Source: OMII01 sp947467385 | Lineage (GTDB): Bacteria > Bdellovibrionota_C > UBA2361 > OMII01 | Length of the DNA stretch: 64,000 nucleotides | NCBI GenBank assembly: GCA_044360075.1 | Contig: JBIKLA010000010.1 | Coordinates: 1 to 64,000 of the forward strand | Reading direction: 5' to 3' | In this document: positions 9,942-19,480 of the stretch, in pieces | Layout: the number at the start of each line of letters is the position of its first letter | How positions within the stretch are numbered: the stretch's first letter is position 1 | Position numbers and translations under genes: made by a program | The notes under the pieces: generated by a model | The model's input: the letters and a program-made list of their open reading frames with translations, nothing else | Database searches by the model: none | What the model was told of the DNA's origin: nothing

Positions 9942-11066
9942 ATGAAAAAACTGCCCGCAATCCTCCTCCTCATCACCATCGCTGTTTCCGCCTTAGGTTG
10001 CCTCCGCTACACGCCGTCACGGGAAGAGCTCGAAGAGAAGTACGGAGACGCCGCCGGGCCCCAAAGCGCCATCGGAGGCGAGATGGAGTTTGCCGCCTAT
10101 GAGGAGGGCCTCAATGCCCGGCTCGAGAACCTAATTGCTGAACGGGCCTACCTCCTCTCCGCCGGCAGCGAGGGCGGATACCCAGTCGGCCCCGGTGACG
10201 TCGTCGATGTCGATGTGTACGGATTCGGCGACCTCAAGGCCTCATCCGAGGTGTCACCAAACGGGATCCTCTTCCTTCCGCTCGTGGGGGAGGTAAACGT
10301 TCTGGGAAAAGGAGTGCCTCAGATTCAGCGCGAATTGCGGGGGAGGTATGCCAGGTTCATAAAATCCCCCACCGTCGACGTTTCGCTAAAAACCTACCAG
10401 GCAAACCGGGTGTCGGTCATCGGCGAGGTCTCAAAACCGGGGGTTTATCCCCTGCGTAGGCCGGGCCAACTCATTACTGAGTTTATTTCGGAGGCGGGAG
10501 GCAAGAGTCAGAACGCAAGCAGTCGGGTTGTCCTTCTTCCCGCTCCCCGCATCCTGCCAAACCAGTCCGGGATGGCGCCCGGCGGCATGCAGGTGCAGCT
10601 CGCGAGCGCGGGGCCTGGGACAAGCCAAATGGGCGTTGAGATCGACCTTGAGCAGCTCCTCGGGCGAGTAGACCAGCCACCCCTTCTAATCCCTATGCTA
10701 TCCGGAGACACAATCGTGGTGCCGGAAGCAGGGACCTTCGAGATTGATGGGGAGGTGTCGAAGCCGGGCTCCTACAAGCTAGCCTCACGGCAGTCCGTGA
10801 TCGGCGCAGTCGCCGCTGCCGGCGGCTTTAGCTACTCAGCTGATGTGAACAGCGTTGAGGTAATCCGCGAGATCGGCGGCGGCAACAAGGCCGCCGTGAC
10901 CCTCGACCTTGAGGAGATCGGTCTGCGCGGGGCAAGGGACATTCGCCTGCGCAACGGCGACTTGGTGCGTGTTCCAAGCGAGCCCGGACGCTTCTTCCGG
11001 CGCCAGATCGTCGAGACGCTTAACGGCGTCTTCAACGGCATGAGCATTAACCAGCGCACGAACTAG
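9942..11066 (+). CDS. Polysaccharide export outer-membrane lipoprotein (Wza/OPX family)
   Basis: 374 residues. A type II signal peptide ends in the lipobox SALG-C with Cys20 as the lipidated residue. Residues ~75-165 form the polysaccharide export domain (VGPGDVVDVDVYGFGDL ... GEVNVLGK). Two SLBB-like beta-grasp repeats follow (VSVIGEVSKPGVYPL and FEIDGEVSKPGSYKL), so the fold is complete. OPX proteins form the periplasmic/outer-membrane conduit for exopolysaccharide and work with the Wzz/BY-kinase encoded 34 nt downstream, so the pair is probably one operon. The RBS is weak. The C-terminus lacks an obvious outer-membrane amphipathic helix. Confidence 0.9.
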   Translation: MKKLPAILLLITIAVSALGCLRYTPSREELEEKYGDAAGPQSAIGGEMEFAAYEEGLNARLENLIAERAYLLSAGSEGGYPVGPGDVVDVDVYGFGDLKASSEVSPNGILFLPLVGEVNVLGKGVPQIQRELRGRYARFIKSPTVDVSLKTYQANRVSVIGEVSKPGVYPLRRPGQLITEFISEAGGKSQNASSRVVLLPAPRILPNQSGMAPGGMQVQLASAGPGTSQMGVEIDLEQLLGRVDQPPLLIPMLSGDTIVVPEAGTFEIDGEVSKPGSYKLASRQSVIGAVAAAGGFSYSADVNSVEVIREIGGGNKAAVTLDLEEIGLRGARDIRLRNGDLVRVPSEPGRFFRRQIVETLNGVFNGMSINQRTN

Positions 11067-11100
11067 CTTAACGACCACTCGCTATTACCGGAGAATACCT

Positions 11101-13434
11101 ATGGAGACTAAACTGCCCTCCTTCCCCAACCCGTCCGCGCCGTCTGCTCCATCCCTACGGGGTCCCCTGCGCCACAGCGAGCCAGAGGATCCGAGGGCGG
11201 GCCAGCGCACGCTGCAGGACTACTGGGCTATCATCAGGAAGCGATCCCCACTTGTGTCTTCGGTGTTCCTGTTCTTCGTCGGCATAGCGCTTACCTACTG
11301 CTTCCTTACCCCCTCCCTCTACACCGCGCGCGCTGCAATCGAGATTCGCGGTCACGCCCCAGTCCTCGCTAATAGCCAGTCGGAGGCGCTCTTTGGAAGC
11401 GACACCCGAAAGATCGAGTACCAAAAAACCACTGTGGCCAAGCTCAACCTTGAGGGGGTAGCCGACCAAGTGCTGTCAACTGACGGCCTGGCGCTCGAGC
11501 TCGACGAGTACTGGTCCGGGCGCCGTTCGCTCTTTCAACGCGCGTACGGCGCCGTAACTGGCAAGAGCGCCACGGCATATGAGCCGCGGCTTGTGGCCAG
11601 CAACGACTCACACTTCATCCATTCGCCCTCGATTCTGCGCAAGTACCTCTCGCTTGTCGAGATCATGCCGGTGCATGAGACCAACCTCGTGACTATTTCA
11701 GCGACAACAACCCGACCGGAGCTCTCGCAGAGGGTCGCTAACACTCATGCCCTGGGCTTCATCGCCCACCTACAGCGCGAGCGGCGCGATGCCATCACCA
11801 CCAACATTAGCCTCCTCCAGAGGCAAGCCAACGAGCTTAAGGCGCGCGTCACGGGAGCCGAAGAGGCGCTCTCGAAGTACGCGACCGAGAACAGGCTTCT
11901 GACTGTGCGGCAAGACGAGGGAACTAACATTCACGCCAAGCAGATCGAAAGTCTCTCCTCGATGCTCGCAGAATCTATCGGCCGACGGATACGGTCAGAG
12001 AGCATCTTGCTCGAGGCCCAGAACAAAAAAACTGAAGAAAGCTCAATCGCCGACGATGATATTACGCGACAGCTGCGCGTGACGCTTAAGCAGGCCGAGA
12101 GCGAGTACGCCACCCAGGCCAGCCGCCTCATGGGACCGCATCCGGCCATGCTTGAGCTCAAGGCCAAGGTTGACTCACTCAAGAAGGCCATAGGCGAAGA
12201 GCGAAAGAGGTCGCTGAAGAACATTCAGGGGCAATTCGACGCCGACCGCGCAGCGGAGCAGCGGCTCCGCAACCAGATAGAGTCCGAGCGCGCAGCCGCA
12301 CAGGAGGTCGCCCAGCGACTTATAAGCTACAACGTACTCAGTAAGGAGGCTTCCTCACTGAGGGACCTGTACCAAACCGTTCTTAGGCAGGTAAAAGAGG
12401 TTGAGATAAGCGCTGCTACAGCAACGAGCAACGTGTATGTGGCCGACTACGCCTCCCTACCGGGGAAGCCAAGCGCCCCTCAAACGGGCGTCATCCTCAT
12501 CCTCTTTGCTATCATCGGGCTGACTTCGGGAGTCCTGGCCGCGCTCATCGCTGACGCGCTCGAGGACAGGCTCTCAACCACTGAACAGGTCCAATCTGCG
12601 CTTGCCCTCCCCATGCTCGGCGTGATCCCCACCTTCGAGGCCCTCCCCTCACCGCCCGAAATGCCGGCTCTTGGGGCGCCCGAAGCTGATGATGCGCTAT
12701 CCGGAGGCGACCCAACACCAACCCAACCACCGGCCGCAGATGGGCGCGCGAAGCGGCTCATAACGGTTTCGAGCCCCCGCGAGCCCGTTTCCGAGGCGTT
12801 GCGGACGCTGCGTGCAAGCATCCTCCTTTCTTCAGCCGACCACCCTCCGCGCATCGTAATGGTGTCAAGCGCCCTGCAGGGCGAGGGCAAGACCACGATC
12901 GCAAGCAACCTGGCCGGGGTGCTCACCCAAGGCACCTACCGGGTTGTCCTGATTGACGCAGATCTCCGTCTCGCAGGGCTCTCAAAGCTATTTTTCGACC
13001 AGGAGAACCCCTCTGCAATCGGCCTAAGCGACCATCTCACCGGGCAAGCCGCCCTCGATCAGGTTCTGCGACCCACAACCGTTCCGGGGCTCGACATCAT
13101 CCCCGCCGGAAACCAGGCCCCCGATCCGGCCGAGCTGCTCGGCTCGCGGGCAATGCAGGGACTCGTCGCAACACTCCGTGACAAATATGACTTTGTGTTG
13201 ATCGATGCACCACCCGTGCTTCCCGTGGCTGATTCCCTTATGCTCTCGCGCGTTGTTGACAGCGTTGTGCTCGTGGTGCGAAGCGCCGTCACCGAGCGGA
13301 AGTACGCGCAGGAGGCCCGCCGCCGGCTCCTGGCGATCCATGCACGCATCCTCGGGGTTGTTCTCAACGACGTGGACCTCGCCACCAGCCCCCGAGAACG
13401 CCAGATGTATGGGAGCTACGGCACAGCTTCTTAG
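11101..13434 (+). CDS. Wzc-type polysaccharide co-polymerase with BY-kinase domain
   Basis: 777 residues. TM1 is at ~51-69 and TM2 at ~462-484. Between them is a large periplasmic Wzz region with long coiled-coil segments (~220-430). The cytoplasmic kinase has Walker A GEGKTT near residue 594, Walker A' LIDADLR near 620 and Walker B VLIDAPP near 700. BY-kinases autophosphorylate a C-terminal Tyr cluster to control chain length and export. Here that cluster is only two Tyr (770 and 773, in MYGSYGTAS). A Pro-rich linker (~515-545) joins TM2 to the kinase. The RBS is GGAG. The stop overlaps the convergent sugar transferase by 4 bp. Confidence 0.92.
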   Translation: METKLPSFPNPSAPSAPSLRGPLRHSEPEDPRAGQRTLQDYWAIIRKRSPLVSSVFLFFVGIALTYCFLTPSLYTARAAIEIRGHAPVLANSQSEALFGSDTRKIEYQKTTVAKLNLEGVADQVLSTDGLALELDEYWSGRRSLFQRAYGAVTGKSATAYEPRLVASNDSHFIHSPSILRKYLSLVEIMPVHETNLVTISATTTRPELSQRVANTHALGFIAHLQRERRDAITTNISLLQRQANELKARVTGAEEALSKYATENRLLTVRQDEGTNIHAKQIESLSSMLAESIGRRIRSESILLEAQNKKTEESSIADDDITRQLRVTLKQAESEYATQASRLMGPHPAMLELKAKVDSLKKAIGEERKRSLKNIQGQFDADRAAEQRLRNQIESERAAAQEVAQRLISYNVLSKEASSLRDLYQTVLRQVKEVEISAATATSNVYVADYASLPGKPSAPQTGVILILFAIIGLTSGVLAALIADALEDRLSTTEQVQSALALPMLGVIPTFEALPSPPEMPALGAPEADDALSGGDPTPTQPPAADGRAKRLITVSSPREPVSEALRTLRASILLSSADHPPRIVMVSSALQGEGKTTIASNLAGVLTQGTYRVVLIDADLRLAGLSKLFFDQENPSAIGLSDHLTGQAALDQVLRPTTVPGLDIIPAGNQAPDPAELLGSRAMQGLVATLRDKYDFVLIDAPPVLPVADSLMLSRVVDSVVLVVRSAVTERKYAQEARRRLLAIHARILGVVLNDVDLATSPRERQMYGSYGTAS

Positions 13435-14108
13435 CGGGCTCCAGACCCCGTTAGCACCACGGATACCGTCTTAAGGGCAATCCAGAGATCGAGCGCAAGG
13501 GATCTTCTGCGGATGTAGAGCATGTCGAGCCCCAACTTGCGTCGGTACCCGTCGATATCATCCGGATATCCTTGTATCACCTGCGCCAATCCTGTAAGGC
13601 CCGCCTTCGCCTTCAGGCGCCTTTGAAACCCACGAATCTTCGTGCCAAGCTCGTGCGCCATCTCTGGGCGCTCTGGCCTCGGCCCAATGAGGCTCATCTC
13701 GCCGCGCAGCACGTTCAGGAGCTGGGGCAGCTCGTCCAGCCGCGTCTTGCGAATAATCCGTCCGACCGGCGTGACACGCTTGTCACCGTTCTCCGCAAAT
13801 GTCGCGCCGGATGTGGATTCTGCACCGTCGGTCATGCTCCGAAACTTGAGCAGCGTAAACTCTCGCCCGCCCTCGGTCAGCCGCTGCTGGCGAATGAGCA
13901 CTGGACCGGGCGACGAGAATCGAACCGCCGCGGAAACGAACGCCATGACTGGTGCGGCTAGCACCAGTATCGACACCGCGCCCACAAGATCGACCGCGCG
14001 TTTTGTGCCGTGATACGATCTACTACCAACCTCGACCGCCTGCCCTGCAGCCTCGGGTTGTGATGACACGAGGGAAACGGGCTCAACGGGAAAAATATCA
14101 GCACTCAT
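13431..14108 (-). CDS. Undecaprenyl-phosphate sugar-1-phosphate transferase (monotopic PGT)
   Basis: 225 residues. One membrane-embedded helix (~38-62, DLVGAVSILVLAAPVMAFVSA) precedes the catalytic domain, which has the family blocks LLKFRSM, TRLDELPQLLNVLRGEMSLIGPRPE and KAGLTGLAQV. This short form lacks the extra N-terminal TM helices of WbaP/WcaJ and matches the minimal PglC-like class. It puts the first sugar-phosphate on undecaprenyl phosphate, starting repeat-unit assembly for the export genes around it. The RBS AGAGGT is well placed. The sugar specificity cannot be read. Confidence 0.92.
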   Translation of the reverse strand: MSADIFPVEPVSLVSSQPEAAGQAVEVGSRSYHGTKRAVDLVGAVSILVLAAPVMAFVSAAVRFSSPGPVLIRQQRLTEGGREFTLLKFRSMTDGAESTSGATFAENGDKRVTPVGRIIRKTRLDELPQLLNVLRGEMSLIGPRPERPEMAHELGTKIRGFQRRLKAKAGLTGLAQVIQGYPDDIDGYRRKLGLDMLYIRRRSLALDLWIALKTVSVVLTGSGAR

Positions 14109-14247
14109 GATTACCTCTTGTGAAATGTGTAAATGGATGGGCTTGCCACGGTTCGGCTAAAACATCCGCCATCACATCGCGGCTGCGTCGAAGCTCAACG
14201 GTGTGCGTCGTTGTAGCGTCGATCACGTTCACGCTAGTCGTGATGAT

Positions 14248-14262
14248 GTACAAAACGTGTAC
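14248..14262. promoter_or_regulatory. Short dyad upstream of the GT4 gene, possible operator
   Basis: GTACA-AAACG-TGTAC is a perfect 5-bp inverted repeat with a 5-nt spacer, centred 29 nt before the ATG at 14284 and inside the 175-nt divergent region shared with the sugar transferase. The position suits an operator. A dyad this short can occur by chance. Confidence 0.2.
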
Positions 14263-14283
14263 GTCACTAACGGGGACAAACAA

Positions 14284-15519
14284 ATGCGAGCAGTCATCCT
14301 TTACAACACGTCGTGGTATGTATTTTTGCTTCGAAGAAACTTGATCAAGGCGCTTCAGGCTGCCGGATGCGAGATTACAGTTGTCGCGCCCGAGGACGCG
14401 TACACCGAGCGCGTCAAGGCGCTTGGCGTGTCATTTATTCCGATATCGCTCAGCCCTCAGAGCACGAGCCCGCTCGACGAGTCGCACGCGATCGCAAGCA
14501 TCTATCGGGCGCTCAAGCGAGCTCGCCCGCATGCGGTGCTCTCGTACACGGCGAAGTGCAACCTCTACGGCGGCCTTCTGCGCCCTTCGCTGCGCTTCCT
14601 GCAGGTCGCCAACGTCTCCGGCCTTGGCGAAGGCTTTCAGCGGCGCGGGCTCCTTCCGATGGTGATGCGCTCGCTATACCGCCGTGCGCTCTACAAGTGT
14701 GACCACGTCTTCTTTCAGAACGAGGAAGACCGCGCGATGTGCGTGTCTGGCAAGCTCACGGACCCGCGCAGTTCCACTGTTATTCCGGGCTCAGGCGTTG
14801 ACCTCTCGTGGTTCGCGCCGGCGCCCAAGCTAATACCAGGCCCCTTCACCTTTCTCATGTTTGGTCGGCTGCTTCCTAAAAAGGGCTTCGCCTCATTCAT
14901 GCGGGCGGCGCAGCAGCTTAAGAGCCGATACGGCGACAAGGTTTCGTTCTGGATCCTGGGCTCTGCCGACTACGAACGCCCCGAGTCGTTGGCCCTTCTC
15001 GACCACGTTATGCAGGCGCACGCCGAAGGCTCGATCCGCTACCTGCAGTCAAGCGATGACGTGCGCCCCATCCTACGTGATGCTGACGTGGTCGTCCTTC
15101 CCTCAACGTACAATGAGGGCGTGCCCCGCTCCCTGCTTGAGGCGCTCGCGTGCGGCAAGGTGATCGTGACGACTGACTGGAAGGGATGCCGCGAGACCGT
15201 GCAGCATGGCCGAAACGGCTACCTCGTTCCCCCGCACGACGACAGGACCCTAGAGCGATCGATGGCGCGGCTGATTGAGATGCCGGAGCACGAGAGGCAG
15301 CAAATGGGTTTCGCCAGCCGAAAGCTTGCTGAGGCACGCTTCAACGAGAAGGTCGTCGTCGACGCGTACAAGGTGGCGCTCGGGCTGCATCGCATCACGC
15401 CGATTCCGAAGCCACGCCGCCCCGGCCCTCCATCACCGTTGCCGAAACGGGAGCTACACGTGCGCGCGTTTCCTTCCGCGGGACACAAGGGCGGAGATGT
15501 GCGGGAGCAGCAAAGCTAA
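14284..15519 (+). CDS. Glycosyltransferase family 4
   Basis: 411 residues with the GT-B fold of GT4. The N-terminal half contains SNVSGLGEG-like acceptor-side sequence (ANVSGLGEGFQ). The C-terminal half carries the donor site (FLMFGRLLPKKGF, and STYNEGVPRSLLEALACGKVIVTTD with the E-x7-E pattern). ATG 14284 follows a GGGGAC site, and the in-frame GTG at 14203 lacks a comparable site. It probably adds a sugar to the lipid-linked repeat unit. The Pro/Arg-rich tail of ~40 residues is unusual, and its last 66 nt overlap the convergent flippase gene. Confidence 0.88.
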   Translation: MRAVILYNTSWYVFLLRRNLIKALQAAGCEITVVAPEDAYTERVKALGVSFIPISLSPQSTSPLDESHAIASIYRALKRARPHAVLSYTAKCNLYGGLLRPSLRFLQVANVSGLGEGFQRRGLLPMVMRSLYRRALYKCDHVFFQNEEDRAMCVSGKLTDPRSSTVIPGSGVDLSWFAPAPKLIPGPFTFLMFGRLLPKKGFASFMRAAQQLKSRYGDKVSFWILGSADYERPESLALLDHVMQAHAEGSIRYLQSSDDVRPILRDADVVVLPSTYNEGVPRSLLEALACGKVIVTTDWKGCRETVQHGRNGYLVPPHDDRTLERSMARLIEMPEHERQQMGFASRKLAEARFNEKVVVDAYKVALGLHRITPIPKPRRPGPPSPLPKRELHVRAFPSAGHKGGDVREQQS

Positions 15520-16959
15520 CGTGCGGCTAGGAAGGAGCTGCGCCCCAAGCCAACCGGCGACAGCACAGACACTCACGCTTATAGCGGTGTAAGCCACAAG
15601 CTGCGCAAGCGCACCGTGCAGCGTTGTGACGATAAATCCCTGGGTCAGCGCGAGCGTGGCAGCCACCCACCCGGCCGTCCAAGCGCCAAGTGCGTGCGCC
15701 GAGAGAAGCTCCTCAGCCGAAACCGAGAGGAGCCGAGCGCTCAGCCGCGTCATGAGGACGTAGTTCACGGCCACAGCAGCAACGACCCCAACTGCGACTC
15801 CCGTCACGCCTCCCGCGAGTGAGCCCGCCAGGGAGCCCAGCACGATGCACACTGCATAGACGGCCTGCTGAACGGCGTAGCGGTACACCTCCCCGAGCGA
15901 TCGCACAACGGTGTCGCTGCACTTGTAGGCTGTGCGAAAGAACACGCCGAACGATAGGACCGAGAGGGTCGGGGCGATTCCGCCCCAGCGCGGCCCAAAC
16001 ACCGCCTCCACAAGAGGCTCTGCCGCAAAGAGCAGAAACACCCCGAGGGGCAGCGACACGAGGGCCAGAAGCTCAAGCACTGTCAGGAACGCCTCGCGCA
16101 CCTTCGGTATCTCAGCCTGCCTCTTTGACAGCACCGGAAAGAGCACCCGCTCTAGCACCTGTGCCACGTACACCGCCGGGAGCGCCATAAGCTGATACGC
16201 CCGATTGTAAAGGCCCAGTGCATCCATGCCGAGCACACGACCGACGACAAAGTTGTCGCCCTGGAGCGAGGCGAAATTAAGTATCCGACCGATACTGAAG
16301 CCCCCGCCGAGATAGAGCAGCCCTCGCACCCGGCTCCGATTAAACCGGCCGGGCCCATCAATGCGCGGGGCGTAATGGTAGAGGAGCCCGGCCCGGATGG
16401 TGCGCATGGCGATGTGGGAGATTACGAGCGCCCACACTCCGAGCCCAAGCAGGGCGAGCGATGCCCCGACTAGTCCGATTCCCACAATATATGAGGCGTT
16501 CTCAACCACCATCATTGTGCGGAACGCAAGGCTTCGCTGTAGAAGGGAGTCGCTCGTGACGGCAAGCCCATCTATCAGGAAGCCGATTGAAAGCACGCGA
16601 ATAATGAGTGAGACCAGAGGCTCCCGAAAGAAATCCGCTATGAAAGGTGCGCTTCCCCAAAGGATTGCGGACATGAGGAGACCGCAACAGACCGAGAGAG
16701 CCGCTCCCGTAACGACATCGTCACCGTCAATTGACCTGCGCTGAATAAGCGCCGGCCCGATGCCAACCTGCCCGAGCCGCTCTGCAAGGCTCGTGAAGAT
16801 AAGGGCTATCCCGACCAGTCCGAAGTCCCTCGGGTTAAGCAGCCGCGCCAGTATAGCAATCACGGCCAGCTTAGAGAGCCCCTGGAGGGCGGCGGAAAGG
16901 TACATCCATCCCAGGCCGGCGATAATGGCCTGGCGATGGCCCTGTGTCTGTTGCTCCAT
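15454..16959 (-). CDS. Wzx-like polysaccharide flippase (PST family)
   Basis: 501 residues, almost all hydrophobic, with about 12-14 predicted membrane helices. The N-terminus (GLGWMYLSAALQGLSKLAVIAILARLLNPRDFGLVGIA) and the PALIQRR motif after the second helix are typical of the PST/WzxC lipopolysaccharide-flippase family. It would move the lipid-linked repeat unit across the inner membrane. The C-terminus ends in a basic tail (SRGRKRAHV). It overlaps the end of the GT4 gene tail-to-tail by 66 bp. The start codon overlaps in antisense with the upstream frame of the Wzy-like gene. Confidence 0.88.
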   Translation of the reverse strand: MEQQTQGHRQAIIAGLGWMYLSAALQGLSKLAVIAILARLLNPRDFGLVGIALIFTSLAERLGQVGIGPALIQRRSIDGDDVVTGAALSVCCGLLMSAILWGSAPFIADFFREPLVSLIIRVLSIGFLIDGLAVTSDSLLQRSLAFRTMMVVENASYIVGIGLVGASLALLGLGVWALVISHIAMRTIRAGLLYHYAPRIDGPGRFNRSRVRGLLYLGGGFSIGRILNFASLQGDNFVVGRVLGMDALGLYNRAYQLMALPAVYVAQVLERVLFPVLSKRQAEIPKVREAFLTVLELLALVSLPLGVFLLFAAEPLVEAVFGPRWGGIAPTLSVLSFGVFFRTAYKCSDTVVRSLGEVYRYAVQQAVYAVCIVLGSLAGSLAGGVTGVAVGVVAAVAVNYVLMTRLSARLLSVSAEELLSAHALGAWTAGWVAATLALTQGFIVTTLHGALAQLVAYTAISVSVCAVAGWLGAQLLPSRTLALLLPHISALVSRGRKRAHV

Positions 16960-17105
16960 GGGGGATCTCGCTGAGAATCGCGCTTGAGCGCGCTAGCGAT
17001 ACCTACCATGGCGCACACAGGCCATCCCTGCACACCGTCATGGTGATCGAACGGGCCTGCACCGCCGTCACACTGAGCGTACGATGCTCCCGCTACACTG
17101 CGGGA

Positions 17106-18332
17106 ATGCTCTGGCTCCTATCATTTATCTACTCCGTGGCAGTCCTCACCCTTTTCTTCTCCGTGGGTGACATCGCCATGGGGCACCAAGGCCTGCTTCC
17201 CGCTGGGGCAACGCTCTGCGCCCTCGTCTCCCTGCTTCCACTGGCTTTTGGAGAGCTCGTTCGCGCCCTTGGGGCGCGCCGGCTTGTCCATATTATCGGT
17301 CCAGTGCGGCGCAACGCAGCGCCACTTTTTTGCTATGCGGCGATAGCGTTCTGTGCCCTGACGCTTTCCCTGCTGCCGGGCGCCGTGTGGGATGAGGGCT
17401 CAAAGTGGATCTTTCTCGTGCCGTATGGCTTTGCTATCGCCTTGCTGGCCCTCATCGCCTCCTCCAATACAGCCGCAGCTGCCGCTCTTCCTGTCGCCGG
17501 CACTCTCGCCCTTGCCCTGCTTCTCTGGTCGATCAACCGCGACCTCGTAGCCCCAGGAACGTTTGCGGCGCTCAATGAGCGGGCGGCAGGGTTTTCGGGC
17601 AACGCAAACTACTCAGCACTGGTTGCTGTCATGCTGTGCGCAGCGACGCTGGACTACGACGGCCGCCGGCTTCTTTTGGGAGATCTCGTGGTGCTGATCC
17701 TCTCCGGCGCAATTGTCATTATATCGCTCTCGCGCAGCGGGCTTCTCAGTTTTGCTGTTGTCGTCATGGGCTACCTGGGCATCAGGTTCATATGGCACGG
17801 GATGAGCCGCCGCGACGTGGCCACTCTGAGTATCTCTCTTGCGATCGTGTTCGCCGCGGCACTCGTGAGCGCGCCCCTATTCTCGGAGCAGTTGGCGGCA
17901 CTTCAACAGCAGAGCCGCTTCCGGCGCGCCACCGCGAGCCAACAGGTCGATGACGGCTCAGCCGCAAGCCGCTTGGCCGCTGCGCGCGATGCTCTCGTCC
18001 GGATAAACGAGTCTCCTATTCTCGGGCACGGGACCGGCTATGCCCGGAGGATGCCCGAGCTTCCCCACAACCTCTACCTGCAGCAGTGGGTCAACAACGG
18101 CATGCCCGGCCTGGTGAGCTACCTCGCCTTTCTTGTCATCAGCCTCTGGCAGTTCGTATCTCGGCGGTTCTTTCCGGGGGTCATGCTGATGGTTGTGGCC
18201 ATCGTCGGGAGCTTTTTTAGCCACAATATCCTCGACCAGAGGCCCTTCCTCATCTTGTACGGGATGCTGCTCGGAGTCTCGACCGTGCGCTGCCCCCAGG
18301 ACCGTGCTGTCGGCTCGCGAGAACAGCCCTAA
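17106..18332 (+). CDS. O-antigen ligase/polymerase (Wzy_C / WaaL-like) membrane protein
   Basis: 408 residues from ATG 17106, which sits directly before the first hydrophobic helix (MLWLLSFIYSVAVL). About ten TM helices are visible. GNANYSALVAVML and a large periplasmic loop (~260-315) ending in HNLYLQQWVNNGMPGL are diagnostic of the Wzy_C/O-antigen ligase family. In a Wzx/Wzy-type locus it is either the polymerase or the ligase, which sequence does not decide. The start is uncertain because no good RBS is present. ATG 17040 and GTG 16944 are in frame but add non-conserved residues. The stop overlaps the next convergent gene by 4 bp. Confidence 0.8.
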   Translation: MLWLLSFIYSVAVLTLFFSVGDIAMGHQGLLPAGATLCALVSLLPLAFGELVRALGARRLVHIIGPVRRNAAPLFCYAAIAFCALTLSLLPGAVWDEGSKWIFLVPYGFAIALLALIASSNTAAAAALPVAGTLALALLLWSINRDLVAPGTFAALNERAAGFSGNANYSALVAVMLCAATLDYDGRRLLLGDLVVLILSGAIVIISLSRSGLLSFAVVVMGYLGIRFIWHGMSRRDVATLSISLAIVFAAALVSAPLFSEQLAALQQQSRFRRATASQQVDDGSAASRLAAARDALVRINESPILGHGTGYARRMPELPHNLYLQQWVNNGMPGLVSYLAFLVISLWQFVSRRFFPGVMLMVVAIVGSFFSHNILDQRPFLILYGMLLGVSTVRCPQDRAVGSREQP

Positions 18333-19417
18333 AAGCCCCCAAGCGCCAGGTACCGCGCCGTTGCCTCAGCCGCACCAAACCTTGAGAGCACGCTCGCCCG
18401 CGCCTCTGGCTGGCGCGGCTTGTCGAGCGACTCCGTGATCGCCGCCGCCAGCTGCGGCACATCACCGACCGGCACGAGTGTGCCGTACCGCCCGCCCTCA
18501 AGAATCTCCGCCGGGCCGCTCTCGCAATTAGTCGCCACAACAGGAGTGCCGAACGCCATGGCCTGAATGAGCACATTGGGCAGCCCCTCGTACTCAGACG
18601 AGAGCACAAAGCTCTGCGCGCGGCTCATGAAGGCATACGGATTTTGCTGAAAGCCGGGGAGATCCACGCGGTCCATCAGGCCCCGCTCCCGCACCTCCCG
18701 CTCCAGGCGCTGCCGCTGGCGCCCCTCGCCGATGATCACAAGACGGGCATCCCTGCGCTCAACAACGCAACCAAAGGCCTCCACGAGCCTCACAAACCCC
18801 TTCGCGGGCTCAAGCCGGCCGGCCGCAAGCACCACCGGCGGCTGGCCTGAAGAGAACCACGGATGGCTTATCGACTCCTCGCCCTTGCGCAGCATCTCCG
18901 GCGATAGAACCGGCGTAGGAATAACCTCGACGTGACCCCGGAGCCGCGGAGACATTGCGAAAAGCTGCTGTGCAACGCCTTGTGACACCGCAATGACACC
19001 GTCGGACCAGGGGTAGAGCAAGGGAATAAGCCGATGGGCGAATATCCGGCCGATAGAGTCCCTCGGCTCGGCCAGCGGCGCGTTTGCTTGCCGCAGTATT
19101 GTTCTTGGACGATGGCTGGCCAGGCGAGACGCAAGGGACGCCACAAGGTTAGCGTGCGTGATAGTAGAGAACACCGCGTCCGGAGCGTTCTCGTTTAGGT
19201 AGCGTACCAATGCGGGAACTGCTGACAGCATGCGCGCACGGCGCAGGTTGACGACCCGCGCCCCGTTCGGCACGACCTCCCTCAGCGACCCAATGTCTTG
19301 AACGACAACTATATCCACCGCTAAGCCCAGCTTGAGAGCCTCGCCAGCGAAGTTGATCATGGCACGCTCGGCTCCACCTCCGTGAAGGCTTGGAATAAAG
19401 ATTGCGATGCGCCTCAT
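18329..19417 (-). CDS. Glycosyltransferase family 4 (GT4)
   Basis: 362 residues. The N-terminus FIPSLHGGGAERAMINFA is the classical acceptor-side motif of GT4 enzymes. The donor site is AAGRLEPAKGFVRLVEAF ... SEYEGLPNVLIQAMAFGTPVVAT with the E-x7-E-like pair. It is expected to act in the cytoplasm on the undecaprenyl-linked oligosaccharide. The RBS AGGTGG is close to the ATG. It lies downstream of the epimerase on the same strand (63-nt gap), so the two probably form a transcription unit. Confidence 0.9.
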   Translation of the reverse strand: MRRIAIFIPSLHGGGAERAMINFAGEALKLGLAVDIVVVQDIGSLREVVPNGARVVNLRRARMLSAVPALVRYLNENAPDAVFSTITHANLVASLASRLASHRPRTILRQANAPLAEPRDSIGRIFAHRLIPLLYPWSDGVIAVSQGVAQQLFAMSPRLRGHVEVIPTPVLSPEMLRKGEESISHPWFSSGQPPVVLAAGRLEPAKGFVRLVEAFGCVVERRDARLVIIGEGRQRQRLEREVRERGLMDRVDLPGFQQNPYAFMSRAQSFVLSSEYEGLPNVLIQAMAFGTPVVATNCESGPAEILEGGRYGTLVPVGDVPQLAAAITESLDKPRQPEARASVLSRFGAAEATARYLALGGF

Positions 19418-19480
19418 GAATTTCCACCTGCGTGGGTCCGCTGCAGCTTCGCGCGCCTGAAGAGGCTGAATGGAATGACG

